From the NCBI RefSeq assembly GCF_018614875.1, contig NZ_JAGGNW010000021.1:1-64000 (forward strand): a stretch of 64,000 nucleotides of DNA, given 5' to 3'. Position 1 is the first letter of the stretch. Each line of letters opens with the position of its first letter. Below the pieces are notes generated by a model. That model made no database searches. It was not told the origin of the DNA and saw only the letters and a program-made list of their open reading frames with translations. This document shows, in pieces, positions 32,004 through 40,999 of the stretch. The DNA comes from Variovorax paradoxus. Lineage in GTDB: Bacteria > Pseudomonadota > Gammaproteobacteria > Burkholderiales > Burkholderiaceae_C. The translations under genes and the position numbers were made by a program.

Positions 32004-34181
32004 TCATGCCTGGATCGGCGTCAGCAGCTTGTCGGGCGTGATGGGCAGGTCGCGCACGCGGCGCCCGGTGGCGTTGTAGACCGCATTGGCGATGGCGGCG
32101 GCCACGCTGGTGATGCCGATTTCGCCCACGCCCTTCACGCCCATGCGGTTGACGCGGGTGTCGGTTTCGGGCGCGAAGAGCACCTGCACGTCGCCGACGT
32201 CGGCGTTCACGGGCAGGTGGTAGTCGGCCAGCGTGCGCGTGACGAAGTGGCCACTGCGCTGGTCGAGCACCGACTCTTCCATCAGCGCATTGCCGATGCC
32301 CCAGACGATGCCGCCGATGATCTGCGACGCGGCGGTCTTGGGGTTGAGGATGCGCCCGGCCGCAATCACCGCCAGGTAGCGCGGCACGCGAACCAGCCCC
32401 AGGTCTTCGTCGACCCACACTTCGGCAAAGTTGGCACCGAAGGCATAGTGCGACCAGGCGGCGATGTCCGCGCCCGGCGTGGCCGTGTGGCTGGCCCGCC
32501 ATTCGTTCAGCTGGGCCGCCTGCAGCAGCTCCGCCACGCTGGGTTCGCGCACGAAGCGCAGGCTCACCTTCTCGCGCAGCTGCTGCCTGGCCACTTCGCA
32601 GACCGCGAGCGCCGCGGTGCAGAAGGTGTTGGCGCCCCAGGAGCCGCCCGAGCCGGGCGTCGGCGGAAGCGCAGAGTCGCCGAGCCGCACCTCGACCTTG
32701 TCGAGCGGCAGCCCCAGCGTCTCGGCGGCGGTCTGCGCAATGACGGTGTAGCTGCCGGTGCCGAGATCGGTCGCGCACATCTCCACCACCGCCCGCACGT
32801 CGCGGCCGCTGCGCGTGAGCAGCAGGTTGGCCGAGGCGCCGCGGTGCGGTGCGCCGCGCGATGCCGCGCTCATGCCGTAGCCCACCAGCCAGTGGCCCTC
32901 TCTGCGGCTGCGCGGCATCGCGCTGCGCTTGCTCCAGCCGAATTTCTCGGCGCCGATGCGCATGCATTCGACGAGCGAGCGGCTGCCGAAGGGCTTGCCC
33001 GTGTCCAGGTCGGTTCTGGCGTCGTTCCTCGCACGCAGCTCCAGCGGGTCGAGCTTCAGTTGCTCGGCGAGTTCGTCCATGGCCGATTCGAGCGCAAAGC
33101 TGCCGGGCGCCTCGCCCGGTGCGCGCGTCCACTTCGGCGTTTGCACGTTGAGGCGAAAGGCGCGGTGGGTGACCTGCGAGTTGGGCACCTCGTACATCAT
33201 TCGAGAGATGACGCCGGTCTGCTCCACGAACTCCTCGTGCACCGAAGTGTGGGTGACGGTGTCGTGGCCCAGCGCCGTGAGGCGGCCGCCGGCGTCGGCG
33301 CCGAGCCGCATGTGCTGGCGGTTGTGCTGGCGCAGGCCGACCACCATGAACATCTGCTGCCGCGTGAGCACATGCTTGACCGGCCGCTTCACGAGGCGCG
33401 CGGCCAGCACGGCCAGCATGGCGTTGTCGCGCGTGAGGATCTTGCTGCCGAAGCCGCCGCCCACGAACGGGCACACCACCCGCACGTTCTCGCGCGGAAT
33501 GTCGAAGGTGGCCGCAATCGCGGGGGCGGCATCGCTCACCATCTGCAGTGAATGGTGCACCGTGACCTTGTCGTTGCCCTGCCATGCGGCCACGGTGGCG
33601 TGCATCTCCATCGGGTGGTGGTGTTCGATGGGCGTGTTGTAGATCGCATCGACGGTGCCGGCCGCGGCGCGCAGGCCCTGGTCGAGGTCGCCGCGCCGCG
33701 TGTCGGTCTTGTAGCCAGCGTTGACGGTGGCTGGCGCATAGGCGTTTCTGACGTTGGCGTCGAAGCCGATGCGGGGCGGTGCCGCGTCGTAGCTCACCTT
33801 CACCAGCGTGGCCGCATGGCGCGCCTGCTCTAGCGTCTCGGCCACCACGAAGCCGATCAGCTGCCCATGGTGGCGAATGGCCGTGTCCTGCAGCAGCGGC
33901 GTGGCGCGCGTGAAGCGGTTCTGCGGCGTCTCGGGTGCGGGCGGCGCCATCTTGGGCACGTTCTTGTGCGTGAGCACCAGCAGCACGCCGGGAGATTTTT
34001 CCGCCGCCGCCGTGTCGATGTCGCGCACACGCCCGGCCGCAACGGTGCTGCCCAGCGCAACGCCGTACACCAGTCCGGGGTACGAAAACTCGGCCGCATA
34101 GCGCGCCTGGCCGGTCACCTTGAGGCGGCCGTCCACGCGGTCGACCGGCTGGCCGATGAGAGGGAGAACTTGCCTGTTCAT
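32004..34181 (-). CDS. paoC: Aldehyde oxidoreductase molybdenum-binding subunit
   Basis: This 725-residue xanthine-oxidase-family subunit binds the molybdopterin-cytosine dinucleotide cofactor. Visible marks are VDGRLKVTGQARYAAEF at the start, VVCPFVGGGFGSKILTRDN, GSGGSWGANTFCTAALAV and the catalytic glutamate in GVKGVGEIGIT near the C-terminus. ATG 34181 overlaps the paoB stop by 4 bases. With PaoA and PaoB it would form a periplasmic aldehyde oxidase of the PaoABC type, oxidising aromatic aldehydes to acids. Confidence 0.85.
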   Translation of the reverse strand: MNRQVLPLIGQPVDRVDGRLKVTGQARYAAEFSYPGLVYGVALGSTVAAGRVRDIDTAAAEKSPGVLLVLTHKNVPKMAPPAPETPQNRFTRATPLLQDTAIRHHGQLIGFVVAETLEQARHAATLVKVSYDAAPPRIGFDANVRNAYAPATVNAGYKTDTRRGDLDQGLRAAAGTVDAIYNTPIEHHHPMEMHATVAAWQGNDKVTVHHSLQMVSDAAPAIAATFDIPRENVRVVCPFVGGGFGSKILTRDNAMLAVLAARLVKRPVKHVLTRQQMFMVVGLRQHNRQHMRLGADAGGRLTALGHDTVTHTSVHEEFVEQTGVISRMMYEVPNSQVTHRAFRLNVQTPKWTRAPGEAPGSFALESAMDELAEQLKLDPLELRARNDARTDLDTGKPFGSRSLVECMRIGAEKFGWSKRSAMPRSRREGHWLVGYGMSAASRGAPHRGASANLLLTRSGRDVRAVVEMCATDLGTGSYTVIAQTAAETLGLPLDKVEVRLGDSALPPTPGSGGSWGANTFCTAALAVCEVARQQLREKVSLRFVREPSVAELLQAAQLNEWRASHTATPGADIAAWSHYAFGANFAEVWVDEDLGLVRVPRYLAVIAAGRILNPKTAASQIIGGIVWGIGNALMEESVLDQRSGHFVTRTLADYHLPVNADVGDVQVLFAPETDTRVNRMGVKGVGEIGITSVAAAIANAVYNATGRRVRDLPITPDKLLTPIQA

Positions 34182-35170
34182 GCCGTGTTCCTCGCCGTGG
34201 TTTCCAGCGCGCGCACAATGCTGCGCCTGGCCAGTTCGATCTTGAAGCGGTTGTGTTCGAAGCCCGTGGCACCGGCCAGCGCGGCTTCCGCCGCCTGCCG
34301 GAACAGCGGCATGCCGGGTTCGGCGCCTTGCAGCAGGGCCTCGGCCTCGCGCGCGCGCCAAGGCATGTGGGCCACGCCGCCAAGGCAGATGCGCGCCTGC
34401 CGGATGCGGCTGCCCTCCATGTCGAGCGCGGCCGCCACCGACACCAGTGCGAAGGCATAGCTGGCCCGGTCGCGCACTTTCAGATAGTGCGAGCGCTGCG
34501 CGAAGCGGGCGCTCTCGGCCGGCAGGTCGATGGCGGTGATCAGCTCGCCCGGCGCAAGGTTGGCATCGAGCTCGGGCGTCTCGCCCGGCAGGCGGTGGAA
34601 CTGCGCAATCGGAATGGCCCTGCGGCCCGCCGGCCCCTGCAACTGCACCACCGCATCGAGCGCGTGCAGCGCCTGCGCCATGTCGCCCGGATAGCTCGCG
34701 ATGCACTTCGCGCTGGTGCCCAGCACCGCATGGTTGCGGTTGAAGCCCTCCAATGCGCTGCAGCCCGTGCCTGGCTCGCGCTTGTTGCAGGGCTGTGTCA
34801 CGTCGTAGAAGTAAGGGCAGCGCGTACGCTGGCGCAGATTGCCGCCGTTGGTGGCGGCGTTGCGCAACTGGCCCGAGGCGCCCGCCACGATGGCTTGCGC
34901 CACCAGCGGATAGCGTGTGCGCAGCAATGGGTGGCTGGCCGTGTCGCTGTTGCGCGCCAGCGCGCCCAGCCGAAGGCCGCCCGCGGGCTGCGCCTCGATG
35001 GCCGCCAGCGGCAGGCGGTTGATGTCCACCAGCTGGTCCGGTGCTTCCACGCCTTCCTTCATCAGGTCGACGATGTTCGTGCCGCCCGCCAGGAAACGGG
35101 CTCCCGGCTGGCTGGCCGCCTGAACGGCCGTGTCCACGTCCGCGGCGCGGGTGAATGCGAAGGGCTTCAT
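34178..35170 (-). CDS. paoB: Aldehyde oxidoreductase FAD-binding subunit
   Basis: This 330-residue FAD subunit has the flavin motif ARFLAGGTNIVDLMKEG (about residues 25-41) and GQLRNAATNGGNLRQRTRC. The latter opens a cysteine set (RTRCPYFYD, QPCNKREPGTGCSAL, SAKCIASYPGDMA) which in the PaoB family carries an extra [4Fe-4S] cluster. ATG 35170 and the paoA stop overlap by 4 bases. It passes electrons between the PaoA clusters, FAD and PaoC. Confidence 0.86.
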   Translation of the reverse strand: MKPFAFTRAADVDTAVQAASQPGARFLAGGTNIVDLMKEGVEAPDQLVDINRLPLAAIEAQPAGGLRLGALARNSDTASHPLLRTRYPLVAQAIVAGASGQLRNAATNGGNLRQRTRCPYFYDVTQPCNKREPGTGCSALEGFNRNHAVLGTSAKCIASYPGDMAQALHALDAVVQLQGPAGRRAIPIAQFHRLPGETPELDANLAPGELITAIDLPAESARFAQRSHYLKVRDRASYAFALVSVAAALDMEGSRIRQARICLGGVAHMPWRAREAEALLQGAEPGMPLFRQAAEAALAGATGFEHNRFKIELARRSIVRALETTARNTA

Positions 35171-35928
35171 GCGCGGCTCCTTCGGCTGTTGCCCGCGCGG
35201 GGCATCAAGCTCACTTCGCGCACCGCGGCCACAATGCCGGGGTAGGCGCCGCAGCGGCAGATGTTGCCCGACATGCGCTCGCGGATCTCGGCGTCGCTCA
35301 GCTGCGCCACTGGCCCGGCGCGCCGCACATCGGGCGTGACATGGCTCGGCGCGCCTTGCGCGGCCTCGCGCAGCATGCCCACGGCCGAGCAGATCTGGCC
35401 CGAGGTGCAATAGCCGCATTGGAAGCCGTCGTGCTTGATGAAGGCCGCCTGCATCGGATGCAGCGTGTCGCCGCGCGCCAGCCCCTCGATGGTGGTGATC
35501 TCTGCCCCGTCGTGCGAGAGCGCGAGTGCCAGGCACGAGTTGATGCGCCGGCCATCGATGAGCACCGTGCACGCGCCGCATTGGCCGTGATCGCAGCCTT
35601 TCTTCGTACCCGGCAGCGCCATCTGCTCGCGCAGCAGGTCGAGCAGTGTCGTGCGCGGATCGACTTGCAGCGCATGCGGCTTGCCGTTGACGCGCAGGGC
35701 AAGTGGCATGGAAGAAGCAGGCGTCGCCGCATTGGCGTCCGGCGGTGCGGCCGACGCTACCGACGCCGCCATGGGCGCGGACGCCAGGATGCCGGCGATG
35801 CCCGTCGTTCCGCTTTCCGCAAGGAAGGCGCGGCGGGTCAGCTGGCCTGTGGGTGGGGGGAGAAGAGGGTTGTCGTCGTCAGCAGGCAAATCATCGGCCT
35901 GCCGTTCATCGGAAAGGAGGGATGTCAT
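35167..35928 (-). CDS. paoA: Aldehyde oxidoreductase [2Fe-2S] subunit with Tat-like signal
   Basis: This 253-residue subunit has two [2Fe-2S] sites: the plant-type set GCDHGQCGACTVLIDG (with the fourth Cys in RINSCLALAL) and GFQCGYCTSGQI with ICRCGAYPGI. About 75 N-terminal residues carry TRRAFLAESGTTG and an Ala-rich segment, a twin-arginine-like signal that would export the folded complex. ATG 35928 is preferred over a TTG 4 codons upstream. It is the first gene of paoABC; the 144-base region upstream has two T-runs but no clear operator. Confidence 0.85.
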   Translation of the reverse strand: MTSLLSDERQADDLPADDDNPLLPPPTGQLTRRAFLAESGTTGIAGILASAPMAASVASAAPPDANAATPASSMPLALRVNGKPHALQVDPRTTLLDLLREQMALPGTKKGCDHGQCGACTVLIDGRRINSCLALALSHDGAEITTIEGLARGDTLHPMQAAFIKHDGFQCGYCTSGQICSAVGMLREAAQGAPSHVTPDVRRAGPVAQLSDAEIRERMSGNICRCGAYPGIVAAVREVSLMPRAGNSRRSRA

Positions 35929-36072
35929 CGTGTGTGGCAACTGGGGGTCGATCGATGAAGGGACCTCGTTTCGCTCGGGGGCGCGCGCTTTTTTTCGAGG
36001 CGTCGATTCCTCAGCTTAGCTATCGACAACTTGTTGCAGGCATCGGTTTTTTTTATACCTGCGGGGTGCGCG

Positions 36073-39072
36073 TCAACCCACGCCGCACCCGCTGCGATCG
36101 AGCACAGGCAGCAGTTGCGGTCCCAGCGACTTCAGCAACTGCGTTGGCAGCGAGCTTGTGAACCGATAGCGGGCCGCATAGGGTTCGTTCGCGTAGACCA
36201 TGATGGTGCCGAAGTAGCGGTCGCCGATCATGAACACGAAGGTGGCCGAGCGGCTGATCTTGCGCTCCGAGATCACCCGTCCGCCGAGGCCGGTGTGCCC
36301 GTAGCGATGGTCGCCGGTGCCGGTCTTGCCGCCGATCTCGATGACGCGGCCATTCGCGTCCACGAGCGAGTCCTTCAGGCGCCGCGCCGTGCCGTCCTGC
36401 ACCACCTGGACCAGCGCGCGGCGCACCGTCGCGGCCACCTCGGCGGGCAGCACCTGTTCGACGCCCGCGTTGCGCGGCTCGAGCCGCGTCTCGTAGGGCG
36501 TGTCGCGCGCGAAGTGCAGTGCGCCGACCCGTTGCGTCGGCCGCCGTACGCCGCCGTTGGCGATGATGCCCATCAGTTCCGCCAGGGCGGCCGGCCGGTC
36601 GCCCGAGGCGCCGATGGCGCTCGCATAGGACGGCGTCAGCGATGCGAACGGGTAACCCAGGCGCTGCCACGAGCGATGAATCTGCGCGAAGGCGTCGAGC
36701 TCGACCAACTCGCGCAGGCGCTTGTCCTGCGCGCTCTTGTGGCGCGTCTTGAAGAGCCAGGCGTAGACCTCCTGGCGTTCATGCTCGCTGGCGTCCAGCG
36801 CCTCGGTCAGTGTCGCGCCGGGGTGGCGGCGCAGGAACCCCACCAGCCAGAGCTCCAGCGGATGCACGCGCGCGACGTAGCCGCGGTCGGCGAGCGACAG
36901 GCCGGCATAAGTGGTGCGCAGCGCCCGCAGTGCGCGCGGCGAGCCGGCGCCGCGGCCCAGCCGCTGGGTGAGCAGTTCGTCGAGCCGTGCCTCGCTGGCC
37001 TCGGGCTCGATCGTGAACAGCACGCTTGCCAGGCGTGGCGCCGATGGCTTGAGGCCCTGCAACAGCAATTCTTCGGCCTCCGCGGCCGACAGTCGCTGGT
37101 ACTTGCGATAGAAGCGGATGAGGAAGGCCGAGCCTTCGCGGTCGGCAAAGCGCGCGAGCATCTCGTGCCGGGCCGGGTCGGCAGGGTCCTTCAGCAGGCG
37201 CTCGGCGTCCGACGCGCCGCCGAACATGTGGTGGCGCACCAAGTCGCGCATCAGGCGGATGAACACCAGGTTGACCGAATGCTTGAAGCCTTCGCGCACT
37301 GTCATCGATTCGCTGTTGCGCGAGCGTTCGAAGTTCTCGAACTGGTGCAAGCCGCCACCAGTGAAGAAGGCCTCGCCCGGGTCCGCCGGGTATTTCCGTT
37401 CCATGGCCGCCTCGAGCATCGGCGAGAGACGGCGATCCTTGGTGCGCAAAAGGTACTGCCGCGCCCACGTACCCAGCGGATCGCGCGGGTTGGGCGCCAG
37501 TGCCGACAGCTGGGCGGGGCTCAGGTTGCCCCAGTCCGCGTGCATCTCGGCCACCAGTTCGAGGTAGCTCACCAGGGTGCGCAGCTTGGCGGTCGAGCCA
37601 AGGTCCAGCCGCGCGCCCTGGTTCACGTCGAAAGGCTGGTCGATGTTGTCGGCCTGCACGCGCAGCAGGTTGGCCTGGGCGCCGCGCTCGAACAGCGTGA
37701 AGCTGTAGATCAGCGGGCTCGGGTCCGCACCCGGGTCGAGCATGTGGGAGCCGAACAATCCCGCTGCCTTGGCCGCGGCGGGCGTCCGCAGGCCGGCCAG
37801 CACCCGTGCCGCCAGGGCTTGCGCTTCGCCGTCCAGGCTGGTTTCGGCCTCGAGGTCGAGCCGCTCCAGGTCGTAGGCACGCGGCACGTCGAGCAGCGTG
37901 GAGATGTGGGTGCGCAGCGCGGTCGCGGCCTTGCGCTGCACAAAATCCGGCCGCGGCGCTGCTGGCAGCTGGGGCTGCAGGTGCAAGGACAGCGGCAGCG
38001 CCGCATCGCGCAGCGAGGGCGCAATCAGGCCTGCCTCGGCCATCAGCCGCAGGTAGCTGTCGGTCAGCCGGGCCAGGCCTGCGCCGTCGCCGAGCAGATG
38101 CTGCGACGGGCGGCGCTGCGCGATCATCAGCGACAGCGCCTGCTTGAAGGCCTCGGCCTGGCGCCGGAGCGCTTCGGGCGTAGGCGCCGCCCCCTCCGCG
38201 TTGTCGGCGAGCAGGCGGTTGACCTCGCCGAAGTCGCGTCCGTACCAGGCCCACAGGCCGTCGCCCAGGCCATGCACCTCGCCCATGCCGGGGCGTGCGG
38301 CCAGGGGCACGGTGTCGAGGTAGTCGACGACGATCTGGCGGCGCCGCGCCAGCGTGTCGTCGCCGTCCTGGTAGGCACGCAGCGAGGCCGAGACCATCTG
38401 GCGCAGCTTTTCGCGCACCGACCCGGTGCGGCCCTGCGGCGAATGGCGGTACTTTTCGATCTGGGTGGCCAGCGTGCTGCCGCCCGTCGCCGTACGGCCC
38501 GGGCTGAATACGCGCAGCCCCTGCTCGACCGCGGCCTTGGCGAAGCGTTCCGGATCGATTGCGGGGTTGCGCTGCGCCGGTTCCGCGTCCAGCAGGTGGC
38601 GGTCTTCGACGAACAGCAGGGCGCTCACCAGCAGCGGCGGCACATCCTCGAAGCGCTCGTAGGCGCGCTTGGGCACGCGTGTGTGCAGCAGCGCCGCGCT
38701 GCGGCAGTCGCGCACGGTCAGGCCGGCCTGGTTCTTCTCGCGGTAGGGCATGAAAAGCCCGCGCTCCTGCAGTTCGATCAGCCTCGGCGACAGGCGGGCC
38801 TGGCGGGTGATGGCGTAGCCCTGGGGCTCCAGGCGCTGGATGAAATCGGGAAGATCGTGGTAGCCCAGCCGCTCGTCATACGGCCCGGTGTGTGGGAAGC
38901 GGATGGCATCGCTGGCACCCGCGTCGACGCTGAAGCCGGCACCGCTGGCCAGGTCGCGCCACAGGGCCGATTGCAGCCGCGAAGTCTTCAGTTCGTCCAC
39001 CGCGAACATGGCAAGCCCGCCCACCGCACCGAGCCCGGTGCCGATCCAGAAAGCCTTCTTGAACCAGGTCAT
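36073..39072 (-). CDS. Large bifunctional penicillin-binding protein (transglycosylase/transpeptidase)
   Basis: This is a 999-residue class A PBP-like protein. It has an N-terminal membrane segment (TWFKKAFWIGTGLGAVGGLAMF), a GT51 transglycosylase domain with catalytic Glu in FVEDRHLL (about 156) and GGSTLATQIEKYRHS (198-212), and a transpeptidase domain. The transpeptidase has SxxK as STAK (about 490), SxN as SVN (about 598) and KTG in GKTGTGD (about 915). All catalytic residues are present, so it is probably active in peptidoglycan synthesis in the periplasm. It is longer than PBP1A/1B/1C, with roughly 300 residues between the SxN and KTG motifs, where these are normally closer. ATG 39072 follows GAGGCAGAG. 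Confidence 0.82.
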   Translation of the reverse strand: MTWFKKAFWIGTGLGAVGGLAMFAVDELKTSRLQSALWRDLASGAGFSVDAGASDAIRFPHTGPYDERLGYHDLPDFIQRLEPQGYAITRQARLSPRLIELQERGLFMPYREKNQAGLTVRDCRSAALLHTRVPKRAYERFEDVPPLLVSALLFVEDRHLLDAEPAQRNPAIDPERFAKAAVEQGLRVFSPGRTATGGSTLATQIEKYRHSPQGRTGSVREKLRQMVSASLRAYQDGDDTLARRRQIVVDYLDTVPLAARPGMGEVHGLGDGLWAWYGRDFGEVNRLLADNAEGAAPTPEALRRQAEAFKQALSLMIAQRRPSQHLLGDGAGLARLTDSYLRLMAEAGLIAPSLRDAALPLSLHLQPQLPAAPRPDFVQRKAATALRTHISTLLDVPRAYDLERLDLEAETSLDGEAQALAARVLAGLRTPAAAKAAGLFGSHMLDPGADPSPLIYSFTLFERGAQANLLRVQADNIDQPFDVNQGARLDLGSTAKLRTLVSYLELVAEMHADWGNLSPAQLSALAPNPRDPLGTWARQYLLRTKDRRLSPMLEAAMERKYPADPGEAFFTGGGLHQFENFERSRNSESMTVREGFKHSVNLVFIRLMRDLVRHHMFGGASDAERLLKDPADPARHEMLARFADREGSAFLIRFYRKYQRLSAAEAEELLLQGLKPSAPRLASVLFTIEPEASEARLDELLTQRLGRGAGSPRALRALRTTYAGLSLADRGYVARVHPLELWLVGFLRRHPGATLTEALDASEHERQEVYAWLFKTRHKSAQDKRLRELVELDAFAQIHRSWQRLGYPFASLTPSYASAIGASGDRPAALAELMGIIANGGVRRPTQRVGALHFARDTPYETRLEPRNAGVEQVLPAEVAATVRRALVQVVQDGTARRLKDSLVDANGRVIEIGGKTGTGDHRYGHTGLGGRVISERKISRSATFVFMIGDRYFGTIMVYANEPYAARYRFTSSLPTQLLKSLGPQLLPVLDRSGCGVG

Positions 39073-39226
39073 GCTCTGCCTCGCTCACAGTTTGCACAGT
39101 GGGTTCGTCAGTGGCAATGATGCGCTTTCTGTAGCCATTTGGCTTACGCATGGCGGTCTTCAATGTGAAAAAAACTGCCTGGACTCGGCGGGATGTGCGG
39201 CCTGTGCAGCCCGGCGCGGCTGTCAG

Positions 39227-39418
39227 TCAGCCCACCGCCTTGATGAGGCGTTCGCGCCCGGCCTTGGCCAGCATCGAGGCCAGCGCGCACATCAACTCGT
39301 CGGTGTGCAGGCTGCCCTTCATCAGCGCATCGACCTCGCCGCGCAAGGCCATGGCCACCGCGGCATCGGCTGCGGTGTGGCTGTTGGGGGCAGTGACGAT
39401 GGGGAACTCTTCCGCAAT
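39227..39418 (-). pseudogene. Remnant of a phosphate acetyl/butyryltransferase gene
   Basis: Bases 39418 to 39290 read IAEEFPIVTAPNSHTAADAA, then about ten residues on, DALMKGSLHTDELM, which resembles an internal segment of PTA/PTB family proteins. The frame then continues into about 20 unrelated residues and stops at 39227. Only about 43 family residues of some 300 remain, with no start, so this is a fragment. It abuts a toxin remnant on the other strand, suggesting a past rearrangement beside tRNA-Thr. Confidence 0.6.
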
Positions 39419-39623
39419 GGGAAGAACAAGAGGTTTGCAGCCATTGTGAGAGTCGCAAGTCGCAAGTCGCAAGCTGACGCAACTGGACGCGGCTGTCACC
39501 AACGACGACATGGGCTCGCCCCCCGGCAACGACCTGAAGTTTTACGATGACTTCTGGCACATCAGGATCAACGACCAGTGGCGACTCGCTTGGCAGTGGA
39601 CCGGCGATGGCCCTGAGAACGTG
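39413..39623 (+). pseudogene. HigB-type toxin remnant broken by a 7-bp repeat
   Basis: The upstream frame reads KRFAAIVRVASRK and, after a shift, LTQLDAAVTNDDM, SPPGNDLK and IRINDQWRLAWQWTGDGPENV. These resemble the second half of HigB/RelE-like plasmid-maintenance toxins. The shift comes from three tandem copies of AGTCGCA (39451-39471); two copies would join both halves in one frame. The first third of the toxin gene is missing and no antitoxin gene follows, so the gene is dead. Confidence 0.6.
39451..39471 (+). repeat. Tandem repeat AGTCGCA x3
   Basis: Three perfect head-to-tail copies of a 7-base unit inside the HigB-like remnant. Since 7 is not a multiple of 3, each copy change shifts the frame. 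Confidence 0.9.
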
Positions 39624-39720
39624 AGGCCGCGAAGCAGATCGAGAAAGAGGTCCGTCCGCGCGAGCATGCGATCTCTTCCTGAGCGCCCACTAACGACGAA
39701 CATAACGCACCAAAATAAAA

Positions 39721-39747
39721 AGCCCGCTATCTTTTGGATAGCGGGCT
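39721..39747 (-). terminator. Rho-independent terminator of tRNA-Thr
   Basis: AGCCCGCTATC (39721-39731) and GATAGCGGGCT (39737-39747) form an 11-bp stem with a 5-base loop, flanked by A-runs on the left and T-runs on the right. On the minus strand it sits just after the 3' end of the tRNA; the symmetry allows function in both directions. Confidence 0.88.
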
Positions 39748-39754
39748 TTTAAAT

Positions 39755-39830
39755 TGGTGCCGGAGAGATGAATCGAACACCCGACCTTCTCATTACGAAT
39801 GAGCTGCTCTACCGACTGAGCTACACCGGC
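39755..39830 (-). tRNA. tRNA-Thr (anticodon CGT)
   Basis: The minus strand reads GCCGGTGTAGCTCAG at the 5' end (39830), a D-arm ending in GTAGAGC, an anticodon loop TTCGTAA with CGT, a T-arm with GTTCGATTC, and CTCCGGC pairing mostly with the 5' end, then A and an encoded CCA at 39757-39755. It is 76 bases long and decodes ACG. The accessory remnants to its left fit its role as a common insertion point. Confidence 0.95.
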
Positions 39831-39855
39831 GAAGCCTCGGATTATAGCAACACCG

Positions 39856-40866
39856 TCAGGCCTTTTCGGCGTGGTACTGCGCCAGACGCTCGACTTCGTT
39901 CCTGGAACCCAACATCACGCTCACCCGCTCATGCAGCTTGGTGGGCTGCAGGTCCAGGATGCGCTGCTTGCCGTTGGTGGCCGCGCCGCCGGCCTGCTCG
40001 ACCAGCCAGCTCATCGGGTTGGCCTCGTACATCAGCCGCAGCTTGCCGGCCTTCTCGGGCTCGCGCTTGTCCCACGGATACATGAACACGCCGCCGCGCA
40101 TCAGGATGCGGTGCACGTCGGCCACCATGCTGGCGATCCAGCGCATGTTGAAGTCCTTGCCGCGCGGGCCGTCCTTGCCGGCCAGGCATTCGTCGATGTA
40201 GCGCTTCACGGGCTCGTCCCAGTGGCGCATGTTGCTCATGTTGACCGCAAATTCCTTGGTGTCGGCCGGAATCTGGATGTCTTCCTGCGTCAGCACGAAG
40301 CTGCCTTGCTCGCGGTCGAGCGTGAACATGTCCACGCCATTGCCCACGGTCAGCACCAGCGTGGTCTGCGGGCCGTAGATGCAGTAGCCGGCGGCCACCT
40401 GCTGGGTGCCGGCCTGCAGGAAGTCGGCCTCCTGCACGCCGGGGGAGCCGTCGGGCTTCTTCAGCACGCTGAAGATGGTGCCGATGCTGACGTTCACGTC
40501 GATGTTGCTGCTGCCGTCGAGCGGGTCGAACATGAGCAGGTATTCGCCCTGGGGGTAGCGGTTGGGCACCACGTAGATGCTGTCCATTTCTTCGCTGGCC
40601 ATGGCCGCGAGGTGGCCGCCCCATTCGTTGGCCTCGATCAGCACTTCGTTGGCGATGATGTCCAGCTTCTTCTGGATCTCGCCCTGCACGTTCTCGCTCT
40701 CGGCCGTGCCGAGCACGCCGCCCAGCGCGCCCTTGTTTACGGCCTGGCTGATGCCCTTGCAGGCGCGGGCGACCACTTCGAGCAGCAGGCGCAGCTGGCC
40801 GGGAATGAGGCCGTCGGCGCGCTGCTTTTCGACGAGGTAGCGGGTGAGGGAGATCTTTTGAACCAT
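39856..40866 (-). CDS. fbp: Fructose-1,6-bisphosphatase class I
   Basis: This 336-residue gluconeogenic enzyme hydrolyses fructose 1,6-bisphosphate to fructose 6-phosphate. The active-site metal motif is LMFDPLDGSSNIDVNVSIG, preceded by the metal-binding glutamates in MASEEMD. GGVFMYPWDKREPEKAGKLR and the C-terminal segment MSWLVEQAGGAATNG are also diagnostic. AGGACG lies just upstream of ATG 40866. It shares direction with pepN, from which it is separated by a palindromic repeat. Confidence 0.94.
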   Translation of the reverse strand: MVQKISLTRYLVEKQRADGLIPGQLRLLLEVVARACKGISQAVNKGALGGVLGTAESENVQGEIQKKLDIIANEVLIEANEWGGHLAAMASEEMDSIYVVPNRYPQGEYLLMFDPLDGSSNIDVNVSIGTIFSVLKKPDGSPGVQEADFLQAGTQQVAAGYCIYGPQTTLVLTVGNGVDMFTLDREQGSFVLTQEDIQIPADTKEFAVNMSNMRHWDEPVKRYIDECLAGKDGPRGKDFNMRWIASMVADVHRILMRGGVFMYPWDKREPEKAGKLRLMYEANPMSWLVEQAGGAATNGKQRILDLQPTKLHERVSVMLGSRNEVERLAQYHAEKA

Positions 40867-40904
40867 GGGTGCGTCCTATGCAAATGGGAGGGTCTGTTCG
40901 CGAA

Positions 40905-40995
40905 ACACCGCGGAACCGGCTTTGCCGGGCCGCTGGTGTTGCCCCCGGTGAGGGGGAAGGAGAAGCGACACGAAGTGCGCGAAGCCCGGGGGGGT
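40905..40995. repeat. Intergenic palindromic repeat between pepN and fbp
   Basis: This contains GGAACCGGCTTTGCCGGGCC (40912-40931), which has internal dyad symmetry, then a GCCCCCGGTGAGGGGG block and CGACACGAAGTGCGCGAAG. The first 20 bases recur exactly at 53931-53950. It looks like a dispersed repeat of this genome and lies between two genes of the same direction, so it may affect the transcript end of pepN. Confidence 0.65.
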
Positions 40996-40999
40996 GAGC

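Noticed and set aside
39227..39529. A functional phosphate acetyltransferase for the xsc pathway
   Set aside because: Only about 43 family residues remain, with no start and no active-site region.
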